Assembly (NCBI GenBank): GCA_030669775.1
Contig: DAOVCZ010000023.1
Span: 1-13,715 of the forward strand
Direction: 5' to 3'
Length of the DNA stretch: 13,715 nucleotides
Origin: Chloroflexota bacterium
GTDB taxonomy: Bacteria; Chloroflexota; Anaerolineae; Anaerolineales; UBA4823
Positions 7,932-13,715 of the stretch are shown in pieces. Both the position numbers and the translations under genes were made by a program. Below the pieces are notes generated by a model that was not told the DNA's origin, did no database searches, and worked only from the letters and a program-made list of their open reading frames with translations. Numbering within the stretch: position 1 is the stretch's first letter; each line of letters begins with the position of its first letter.

Positions 7932-9017
7932 TTATACTTGCTGGAAAACTTTCACTATTCTGGCTGCTGTGTGACCATCCCATAAGGGCGGCAGGCTGTG
8001 TGGTTCCTTAGGTGCACGAAGCCTGGTTCTCATCGCATTTAGTAATGCTTCAGTCGTGCTCTCGACAAGCTGGTTTGTACCCAACGTGATAGTCACGGGT
8101 CTTTCTGTATTTGTTCGTACGGTTAAACATGGTATCCCCAGGTAAGTCGTCTCTTCCTGAATGCCACCGGAATCAGTGAGCACCAAGGCTGCATGAACCT
8201 GTAGAGCAAGGAAATCCAGGTAACCAAGGGGATCCGAGAGAAGAAGCTGGGGATTCCTTGGTTGCAAACTGAATTCATTTATCCGCTCTTTCGTCCGGGG
8301 ATGAACAGGAAATATTACAGGAACTTCGCTGCTGATCGTTTCCAAAGCAGACATAATTTCTGCCAGCGTCGTTGGGTGATCCACATTGGAGGGTCGATGT
8401 AGCGTAACCAAAATATAACGCTCATAAGGAAAACGAGTTGCAAGTTGAAACCAATTCAATTGAGCTTTTGGCAGCAGGTGAATTAATGTATCGATCATCA
8501 CATTACCCACTAGATGAACTTTGTTCAACTTAATCCCTTCGCGCTCGAGATTACTATCGGCCTCCTCCGAAGGAGTAAACAGCAATTCCGCGATTTGATC
8601 AGTAACCAAACGGTTGATCTCCTCCGGCATACTGCGATCAAATGAACGCAAACCTGCCTCCACGTGTGCTACTTGAGAATCCAATTTACTGCTCACCAAC
8701 GTGCAGGCCAGAGTCGAATTGACATCCCCATAAACGACAACCCAATCTGGTTTGTAATCTAACAACACCGGCTCAAACCGCATCATGATCTGCGCAGTTT
8801 GCCAAGCGTGTGATCCCGAGCCGATTTCCAGATTTACATCCGGTTGTGGCAAATCTAGCTCATCGAAGAAAACCTGGGACATTCTCGGGGCATAATGCTG
8901 TCCAGTGTGGAGCAGCAGCTGCTGGAAATCGTTCGAATGGTGGGCCATTTCCCGGATGATTGGAGCCGCCTTCATAAAATTTGGTCGCGCTCCAACGACA
9001 TGCAAAATGCGCAACAT
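7932..9017 (-). CDS. wecB: UDP-N-acetylglucosamine 2-epimerase (non-hydrolysing)
   Basis: This enzyme interconverts UDP-GlcNAc and UDP-ManNAc, the precursor for ManNAc-containing surface polysaccharides. The 361-residue length is normal for WecB/MnaA. Motifs in order are VVGARPNFMKAAP (7-19), HTGQHY (37-42), GDVNST (97-102; D98), HVEAGLRS (118-125; E120), PEEINR (131-136), TLHRPSNVD (205-213; H207), HPRT (239-242), TDSGGIQEE (281-289) and RTNTERP (301-307). These cover the expected catalytic Asp, Glu and His residues and the UDP-binding segment, so it should be active and cytoplasmic. Its ATG overlaps the stop of the upstream CpXC gene by one base (TAATG), indicating translational coupling. 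It converges with the FHA gene across 21 bp. No other polysaccharide gene lies beside it, so the pathway end-product cannot be told. The symbol could equally be mnaA. Confidence 0.93.
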   Translation of the reverse strand: MLRILHVVGARPNFMKAAPIIREMAHHSNDFQQLLLHTGQHYAPRMSQVFFDELDLPQPDVNLEIGSGSHAWQTAQIMMRFEPVLLDYKPDWVVVYGDVNSTLACTLVSSKLDSQVAHVEAGLRSFDRSMPEEINRLVTDQIAELLFTPSEEADSNLEREGIKLNKVHLVGNVMIDTLIHLLPKAQLNWFQLATRFPYERYILVTLHRPSNVDHPTTLAEIMSALETISSEVPVIFPVHPRTKERINEFSLQPRNPQLLLSDPLGYLDFLALQVHAALVLTDSGGIQEETTYLGIPCLTVRTNTERPVTITLGTNQLVESTTEALLNAMRTRLRAPKEPHSLPPLWDGHTAARIVKVFQQV

Positions 9018-10369
9018 TAATCCCCTTGTAAGTTAGATTGCATCGAAAATCTCAATACCTGCCGGTTGATGGTTTTAACTTTTTCAACCAGCTCCGGATC
9101 CTGACCTGAGTCAACGACCTGAGTCATCAGTCCAGAGAGCATCTGGAAAAATTCTGGCGTAATTTTCTCTCGATTAGTCTCAAGCAATTCTTGCCGGGTC
9201 GCCTCATCCTTCGCTTCAAGCAATCCTTCAAGGAATTCAATTTCCGGAGGCTGTGCGCTCGCCTGGCGAATCAGCTCTTCAATCTGATTCAATTTAGCGC
9301 TTGCTTCTAAATCCCCGTTCTTGCGAGCTACATCCAAAGATTCTTGAACAGCCTGCATGAAGAATTCATCAATTTGGGGCGCACTTTGCTGGATCGCCTG
9401 ATCCATATCTTCAGCTTGCAGGATTTGATCAAGCAGCTGGCGAGCTTGCTTTGCCCTCAATTCAATCTGAGCGTCAATTTGCTCAGATAATTCCAATAAC
9501 TGCTCGCGTAATGCTGATAACCGCTCCTGCTCCGTTCCACTGGCTTCATCAATCCGTTGGCTGAGAATCTGGTAGAACTGGTAATCCATCCCCGGTCTGG
9601 CTAGACTGACTAAAGCGCTTAAGCGGATTTCATTTGGGGCTTGAATCATCAGATCAACCAGCTTCTCGCGAGTTAATTCCTGGCCTGCCTCCTGCAGGGA
9701 TACGACCGCTGCCTGTACTTCCTCGGATTGCTGTTGAACTTGCCTCCCAAATTCGGTATTTTCGAGTAAAAGACTTTGAATTTCCTCCAACTGACGGGCT
9801 GATTCTTGATCACCGGTTGCAGCCGCTGTTTCTAATAAGCGGGTGAGGATATTAAACAAATCTGCATCGACTAAATTCTCATTTTCTTTCACCATCTTTA
9901 GACGAGAATCCTCATCGCTGGTAGTTGACAAACGTTGCAATAAATCCAGCTTCTCCTGCTGCGCATTAATCATCTCTTTGGTGATACCATCCGCCTCTAG
10001 AACGCGTTCAACCAAGCTTTGCATCGATAAATTTGCCTGCGGTGTAAACAGATACGCCTTTCTTTTTTCTGCTGGTAGGTGGTTGACCGCTTGGTTGATC
10101 AAGCTGCCTAATAACCGTTCTTGCTCATCGTGCGGCAATCCGATCTCCGGTGGTACGTAGGTGAGCAATAATTCCTTATCTGGATCATGATAAACAATGG
10201 GGGTTGCCAGAGCACCTTGATACCCACATACCTGACATTGAACGAAATTTGCCATGCCTGAAAGCAGTTTCGGTTTCGCGCTTGGATCTTCCGCAACATC
10301 AAAAAGTTGTTGTACATCAGCCATAATGGGCTGCTTGCAATTTGGACAATTAATTTGTGTTTGAGCCAT
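9017..10369 (-). CDS. CpXC zinc-domain protein with four C-terminal helical repeats
   Basis: The 450-residue protein starts with a CpXC-type zinc module: CPNC (C8, C11) and CQVCGYQG (C45, C48) are the four likely ligands, in a domain running to about residue 110 that includes PIVYHDPDKELLLTYVP. The rest is acidic, Gln/Glu-rich and almost entirely helical. I can align four degenerate units of about 60-65 residues there: about 139-202, 233-294, 308-370 and 376-440. Each carries an aromatic or Leu position (L171, Y263, F337, F407) 15 residues before an invariant Gly (G186, G278, G352, G422), followed by a Leu/Ile-patterned helix. They resemble the helical repeats common in CHAT and TPR proteins of complex bacteria. 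No signal peptide or membrane helix is seen. AGGAG (10376-10380) sets the start. It is coupled to the epimerase gene by TAATG. Function is unknown; a scaffold or protein-binding role is a guess. Confidence 0.85.
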   Translation of the reverse strand: MAQTQINCPNCKQPIMADVQQLFDVAEDPSAKPKLLSGMANFVQCQVCGYQGALATPIVYHDPDKELLLTYVPPEIGLPHDEQERLLGSLINQAVNHLPAEKRKAYLFTPQANLSMQSLVERVLEADGITKEMINAQQEKLDLLQRLSTTSDEDSRLKMVKENENLVDADLFNILTRLLETAAATGDQESARQLEEIQSLLLENTEFGRQVQQQSEEVQAAVVSLQEAGQELTREKLVDLMIQAPNEIRLSALVSLARPGMDYQFYQILSQRIDEASGTEQERLSALREQLLELSEQIDAQIELRAKQARQLLDQILQAEDMDQAIQQSAPQIDEFFMQAVQESLDVARKNGDLEASAKLNQIEELIRQASAQPPEIEFLEGLLEAKDEATRQELLETNREKITPEFFQMLSGLMTQVVDSGQDPELVEKVKTINRQVLRFSMQSNLQGD

Positions 10370-10395
10370 CCTTTACTCCTAATAAACTTTCTTAA

Positions 10396-10419
10396 CCAGG
10401 TAGCACGTACAGAGCCTGG
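10396..10419 (-). other. Weak leader hairpin upstream of the CpXC gene
   Basis: CCAGG (10396-10400) and CCTGG (10415-10419) can pair around a 14-nt loop, in the transcribed leader about 16 nt before the ribosome site. The stem is only 5 bp and has no U-tract, so it is not a terminator. Regulatory relevance is uncertain. Confidence 0.2.
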
Positions 10420-10466
10420 AAAAGTAACAATCCCTGCGAATTGAGATTATCGAGAATTAACAGCTG

Positions 10467-10502
10467 CTAAACCTAATTCAAACCAATAAACGTCTAAACC
10501 TA
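10467..10502. repeat. Short direct repeat (TAGGTTTAG) in the leader of the CpXC/wecB operon
   Basis: On the - strand TAGGTTTAG occurs twice (10494-10502 and 10467-10475), with a degenerate TTGGTTTGA-like copy between. The three GGTTT cores are 16 and 11 nt apart. They lie just downstream of the predicted start from the 10513-10518 promoter, where an operator could act. AT-rich chance repetition is possible. Confidence 0.25.
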
Positions 10503-10512
10503 CATCCGGTAG

Positions 10513-10518
10513 ATTATA
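10513..10518 (-). promoter_or_regulatory. Candidate promoter -10 for the CpXC-wecB operon
   Basis: A perfect TATAAT on the - strand is preceded by GTG and lies just after the stop of the histidine kinase gene. It would give a start near 10506 and a leader of about 137 nt. TTTTCA (10534-10539, - strand) matches a -35 at 4 of 6 positions but only 15 nt away. It shares CTACCG immediately downstream with the tgt promoter. Read-through from the upstream kinase gene is an alternative. Confidence 0.45.
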
Positions 10519-10521
10519 CAC

Positions 10522-12072
10522 TCAACGAGGTAATGAAAAGCATATACGAGCACCTTGATCGGGCATCGGATCAACCCAAATTCTTCCACCATGGGCTTCG
10601 ATAACCGCTCGCGACAAGAACAGACCCAAACCAGCACCCTTGGTCTTCTTGCTGGCTTCGGAGGATCGATAAAAACGATCGAATATATAAGGAATATCCC
10701 CTGGAGCTATCCCAGGTCCCTGGTCAGAGATGCAGATAACAACTTGCTCGATGCGCACCTGTCCGCTAATGCGAATTTCACCCCCGGCCGGTGAATATTT
10801 AACTGCATTGGATAGTAAGTTATACAAGACTTGTTCGAGCCGGTCTTCATCACCCATAATCACCGGAAAATCCTCAGGGAAATCCACGACAAATTGGTGT
10901 CGTGGCGCTTGAACTGTGAATCGTTCAACCACCCTCTCTGCTGTATGTCCCAATGCTAAATCAGATCGACTCAATGATAGAGTACCGCTTTGCAGGCGGG
11001 TTGCATCCAATAAATTCTCGATCAATTCAGTCAATCGATCAGTTTCATCCTCGATCACGGCTAGGCTATCCTGGACGATCGCCCGGTCCCAGGTGGCATC
11101 TTCGCGGCGAAGTGTACCAACATAGCCTTTGATTAAAGCCACTGGGGTTTTTAACTCATGGCTGATGACAGAGATGAAAGTCCGCTTGATCTCATCTGCT
11201 TCCCGAAAATGGGATATATCTCTCACAGTAGCGATGATATTGATCAATTGCCCCTCTGGTGATAGCAATGGCGCGTAGGTAATACCAACTGGCAGCGGCA
11301 TCAAATCGGGTCGTTCAAGGTCACCCTCAACATATAGCGTTGCGTGGGGAGTCAGCGGCCAACCCTGTGCCTGGGCTTGTTCTAGAGTGATACCGTTTTC
11401 AATGTTCGTCCAGCGGATAACCTCTTTGTGTGGTAGGTCAATGATATCTCCGATCGGCTTCCCCCATAAATTCGCAAAAGCTGGATTGCATCGCTCAATC
11501 GTTTTCTCTGCGTTTAAGATCAATATGCCATCCGCAGCCGAATCAAGCAGGGTATCCATACGCTGCTTCTCACGACGAATTTGAGCATAGAACTGGGCAT
11601 TTCGAACTGCTATCGCTGCCTGGTCTGCAAAACTTTGCAATAAAGCCCGGTCATTCCCAGAAAACCTACCCGAGTAGTTTCTAAATATGAAGATCATCCC
11701 CACCACTCGGCTGCGAAAGACCAATGGCAATCCAACACCGTCCAGAAATCCGAGACTGGCAACCCGCGTTACTTCCTTTAGCAGAGTGTTGATTTGTGGT
11801 AGTTCGAACTTGGCCGGATCTTCCTGATCCGGGATTGCTTTCAGCAAAGGATCAAGATAATTTATGAAAGCAGAAGGAATTCCATGGGACGTGGCAATCG
11901 TCCAACCTCCTTCTTCTCCTCTCAGAGTTATTAATCCTGCCTGACCGGCTAACATTTCTACGGAGACATTCAGGATGCGAGCGAGCAATTTGTCCAGGTC
12001 GAGCTCTTGAGTGATCGCTCTACCGATCTCAAGCAAATAATCCCGCTGGCGAACTCTAAAATCAGGCAACAT
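10522..12072 (-). CDS. Soluble GAF-PAS sensor histidine kinase
   Basis: The 516-residue protein has a GAF domain (about 11-165, starting DYLLEIGRAITQELDLDKLL), a PAS domain (about 168-290, DGILILNAEKTIERCNPAF and a final IIATVRDIS), a HisKA dimerisation domain with SVISHELKTP (phospho-acceptor H305) and a HATPase domain. The ATPase boxes are LLSNAVKYSP (N422), SDQGPGIA (449-456), FDRFYR (464-469) and GAGLGLFL (479-486). All are intact, so it should autophosphorylate. No membrane helix is present; the input is a cytosolic ligand, redox state or partner sensed through GAF or PAS. No response regulator is encoded in the window. Its ATG lies inside the aminotransferase gene (11-nt overlap) and has no clear ribosome site, so translation probably depends on coupling. 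This suggests a signal tied to the aminotransferase's metabolism, but that is inference. Confidence 0.93.
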   Translation of the reverse strand: MLPDFRVRQRDYLLEIGRAITQELDLDKLLARILNVSVEMLAGQAGLITLRGEEGGWTIATSHGIPSAFINYLDPLLKAIPDQEDPAKFELPQINTLLKEVTRVASLGFLDGVGLPLVFRSRVVGMIFIFRNYSGRFSGNDRALLQSFADQAAIAVRNAQFYAQIRREKQRMDTLLDSAADGILILNAEKTIERCNPAFANLWGKPIGDIIDLPHKEVIRWTNIENGITLEQAQAQGWPLTPHATLYVEGDLERPDLMPLPVGITYAPLLSPEGQLINIIATVRDISHFREADEIKRTFISVISHELKTPVALIKGYVGTLRREDATWDRAIVQDSLAVIEDETDRLTELIENLLDATRLQSGTLSLSRSDLALGHTAERVVERFTVQAPRHQFVVDFPEDFPVIMGDEDRLEQVLYNLLSNAVKYSPAGGEIRISGQVRIEQVVICISDQGPGIAPGDIPYIFDRFYRSSEASKKTKGAGLGLFLSRAVIEAHGGRIWVDPMPDQGARICFSLPR

Positions 12073-13402
12073 GAGCTGAATATTGTTTCCGCGCGGCGAG
12101 CGCGATCGCTTCTTCGAATATCTGTAAACCTTCGTCGATTTCTGAGTGGGAAATGTTCAGCGGTGGAGAAATACGGATCGTACTTATTCCACAACCCAAG
12201 ATCAGTAAACCACCTTCAAACGCCTGGTGGATGATGCGATCCCGCAGCTCATCATCTGGTTCTCGCGTCTGGTGATCCTTGACAAATTCAACACCGATCA
12301 TTAAACCCATCCCCCTTACATCACCAATACTTGGATGACGTGTCTTGATTTCGTGCAATGCGTCCAATGTATAATTCCCAACTTCAGCGGCGTTATCCAT
12401 ATATTCGTTCTCAATCAATTCAATTGTCGCCAATGCGGCAGCGCAAGCGATTGGGTTCCCACCGAATGTATTCCCATGGGTACCTGTTGTCCAGTTCATC
12501 AAACTCTTGCGAGCAATGATGGCGCCTAAGGGCACTCCTGAAGCAATTCCCTTTCCGACACAAACGATATCTGGTTCAACTCCGAAATGTTCGATCGCCC
12601 ACCACTTCCCAGTTCTGCCCATACCCGATTGAACTTCGTCTACGATCAGCAGTATCTGGTATCTATTGCACAAATCGCGTAGAGCAGGATAGAAACCTGG
12701 CGCCGGGACCACGTATCCCCCTTCGCCTTGAATGGTCTCTACCATAATGCCAGCCACGTCACGATGAGGCAGGACTTTAGCTAAAATCTGCTCTTCAATA
12801 TAGCGTACAACAGTCTCGCCGTAATGTTCTCCAGGCAAAGATTGCAGTACGGGGCGGTAAGGATCAGGGTAGGGAACATGGGTAACCCCATTCATCAACG
12901 GGTAAAATCCCTCATGATAGCAGGGCTTACTGGCTGTGAAAGCCAAAGAACCCATCGTTCGCCCATGAAAACCCCCAAGAAATCCGATAAATTGGGTGCG
13001 ACCGGTATAGTGACGCGCAAGCTTTATCGCTGCTTCGACACTTTCAGTTCCTGAGTTGGTCATGAAGGAGAGGGCATCTTCTTGAAAAGGTGCGATCGTA
13101 TTTAGTTTTTCTCCAAAGGCAACCCATTTTTGGTGATAATAATCTGATGAGATATGAATGAACTTTTCAGCCTGATCCTGGATAGCCTTGACAACTTTAG
13201 GATGGCTGTGACCTGTGGAGGCTACCGCGATTCCAGCTGCAAAATCCAGGAAGCGGTTTCCATCAACATCCCACACCTCAGCACCCTTTCCGAAGTCCAT
13301 AACGAATGGATTGTCTCGAGGATAGGAGGGAGAAATCACTTCACGATCGCGATCGATGATCGCCTTAGCCTTTGGGCCAGGCAATTGCAACGCTGACTGC
13401 AT
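12062..13402 (-). CDS. Class III PLP-dependent aminotransferase (ornithine/4-aminobutyrate aminotransferase-like)
   Basis: The 446-residue protein is a fold-type I, subgroup II aminotransferase. Visible signatures are DVDGNRFLDFAAGIAV (45-60), TNSGTES (115-121, phosphate binding), GGFHGRTMGSL (143-152), VETIQGEGG (221-229), DEVQSGMGRTG (255-265, D255 contacts the pyridine nitrogen) and GKGIASGVPLGA with the PLP lysine K284. The N-terminal LPGPKAKAIIDRD is typical of the group that includes archaeal ornithine aminotransferases and the related broad-specificity amino-acid racemases. Annotation as acetylornithine or 4-aminobutyrate aminotransferase is also possible; the substrate cannot be fixed from motifs. 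No arginine or GABA pathway gene is beside it. AAGGAG (13409-13414) is 6 nt before the ATG. It heads a two-gene unit with the overlapping histidine kinase and is divergent from tgt. Enzyme class is firm; substrate is uncertain. Confidence 0.93.
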   Translation of the reverse strand: MQSALQLPGPKAKAIIDRDREVISPSYPRDNPFVMDFGKGAEVWDVDGNRFLDFAAGIAVASTGHSHPKVVKAIQDQAEKFIHISSDYYHQKWVAFGEKLNTIAPFQEDALSFMTNSGTESVEAAIKLARHYTGRTQFIGFLGGFHGRTMGSLAFTASKPCYHEGFYPLMNGVTHVPYPDPYRPVLQSLPGEHYGETVVRYIEEQILAKVLPHRDVAGIMVETIQGEGGYVVPAPGFYPALRDLCNRYQILLIVDEVQSGMGRTGKWWAIEHFGVEPDIVCVGKGIASGVPLGAIIARKSLMNWTTGTHGNTFGGNPIACAAALATIELIENEYMDNAAEVGNYTLDALHEIKTRHPSIGDVRGMGLMIGVEFVKDHQTREPDDELRDRIIHQAFEGGLLILGCGISTIRISPPLNISHSEIDEGLQIFEEAIALAARKQYSAHVA

Positions 13403-13446
13403 GTCGTTCTCCTTGAGATTTTGGGTTTATTTGTTAGACAATTGAA

Positions 13447-13455
13447 ATTATAACA
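13447..13455 (-). promoter_or_regulatory. Extended -10 promoter for the aminotransferase-histidine kinase operon
   Basis: On the - strand TGT-TATAAT is a perfect extended -10 (TGnTATAAT). It predicts a start near 13440 and a leader of about 38 nt that contains the AAGGAG site. No -35 match is visible at 16-18 nt, as expected for an extended -10 promoter. Its -35 zone overlaps the -10 of the divergent tgt promoter. Confidence 0.65.
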
Positions 13456-13467
13456 CTGGAAAAAGGG

Positions 13468-13473
13468 TATAAT
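13468..13473 (+). promoter_or_regulatory. Promoter -10 for tgt, giving a leaderless start
   Basis: A perfect TATAAT lies 8 nt before the GTG start of tgt (13482), so transcription should begin at or within two bases of the start codon. There is no ribosome site in the gap (CTACCGCT). TTGAAA (13442-13447) is a possible -35, but its 20-nt spacing is too long to be convincing. Confidence 0.6.
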
Positions 13474-13481
13474 CTACCGCT

Positions 13482-13715
13482 GTGAGCAAACCCCCATTCT
13501 CTTTCCAACTTGAAGCTCGCCAAGGGCGTGCCCGGGCAGGGAAATTTCAAACACCTCATGGCGAACTGCTCACTCCAGTATTCGCTCCCGTTGGCACCCA
13601 GGCTTCGGTAAAATCAGTGACTCCCGTCCAGCTTACGGATTTAGGAGCCTCGCTAATTCTCGCCAACACATACCATTTATATTTGCGTCCTGGAGATGAA
13701 TTAATTGCTGAAATG
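13482..13715 (+). CDS. tgt: Queuine/preQ1 tRNA-ribosyltransferase (Tgt), N-terminal 78 codons, cut by window end
   Basis: Tgt exchanges guanine 34 of GUN-anticodon tRNAs for preQ1 in the queuosine pathway. The visible 78 residues match the family N-terminus: FSFQLEARQGRARAGKFQTPHG (7-27 region), then TPVFAPVGTQASVKSVTP (31-48) and LGASLILANTYHLYLRPG (54-71), the hallmark NTYHL.LRPG segment. The base and nucleophile Asp residues lie further on and are not in the window. The frame is open from the GTG to the last base. An in-frame TAA overlaps the -10 at 13471, and there is no other start codon before FSFQLEA, so GTG at 13482 is the only reasonable start. It lacks a ribosome site, see the promoter entry. 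Divergent from the aminotransferase gene. Confidence 0.93.
   Translation, partial: MSKPPFSFQLEARQGRARAGKFQTPHGELLTPVFAPVGTQASVKSVTPVQLTDLGASLILANTYHLYLRPGDELIAEM

Noticed and set aside
9634..10160. Two plus-strand frames of 70 and 105 residues opposite the CpXC gene
   Set aside because: They are antisense shadows of a helical, Gln/Glu-rich gene and show no recognisable domain or start signals.
7143..12109. GCGATCGC octamers (7143-7150, 12102-12109) as HIP1-like elements of cyanobacteria
   Set aside because: Only two full copies, both inside coding regions and explained by Asp/Arg or Ala/Ile codons; protein content does not suggest a cyanobacterium.
13344..13355. 12-bp perfect palindrome CGATCGCGATCG as an operator
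   Set aside because: It lies in the aminotransferase coding sequence and is accounted for by codons for an Asp-Arg-Asp-Arg stretch.
1..13715. Mobile element, CRISPR array, prophage or RNA gene
   Set aside because: No transposase or integrase, no regular spaced repeats, and no tRNA- or rRNA-like sequence was seen on either strand.

Overview
The window looks like a piece of a Chloroflexota chromosome, most likely an Anaerolineae-type bacterium. This is judged from protein style (a CpXC zinc protein, a GH3-like envelope protein with a GHGSSDR segment, and a kinase/FHA pair) and from moderate GC of roughly half. It is an inference, not a database result. I see no insertion sequence, prophage, CRISPR array, tRNA or rRNA. 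The region is dense chromosomal coding sequence with a mix of housekeeping and poorly characterised genes.

Layout. Left part, + strand: an AAA+ ATPase with an N-terminal winged-helix-like domain (20-1360); a cytoplasmic glycerophosphodiester phosphodiesterase (1421-2200); a 335-bp gap without a gene; then two genes 2 bp apart. The first is a lone CoA-transferase beta-type subunit (2536-3369). The second is a 937-residue exported GH3-like protein with an Ig-like domain, a Pro/Thr linker and C-terminal membrane helices (3372-6185). Both appear to lack the catalytic carboxylates of their families. Middle: a membrane-anchored Ser/Thr kinase (6195-7184, -) diverges from an FHA plus OmpR/PhoB-type winged-helix regulator (7239-7910, +). 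The 54 bp between them carries one near-palindromic -10 element readable on both strands. This is a plausible self-contained kinase-to-transcription-factor signalling unit.

Right part, - strand: an aminotransferase gene (12062-13402) overlaps a soluble GAF-PAS histidine kinase (10522-12072) by 11 nt. After 145 bp comes a CpXC zinc protein with four helical repeats (9017-10369), whose stop codon overlaps the start of a UDP-GlcNAc 2-epimerase (wecB/mnaA type, 7932-9017) as TAATG. At the right edge the first 78 codons of tgt (queuine tRNA-ribosyltransferase) run on the + strand out of the window. Its predicted promoter would give a leaderless mRNA beginning at the GTG, and that promoter is interlocked with the aminotransferase promoter.

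How the genes may fit together: the kinase/FHA pair and the histidine kinase are regulatory, while the epimerase and the GH3-like protein point to the cell envelope. No functional link between these blocks can be proved from sequence alone. The points most worth a second look are the kinase/FHA unit with its shared -10, the two catalytically degenerate proteins in one operon, the four-repeat CpXC protein and the leaderless tgt start.
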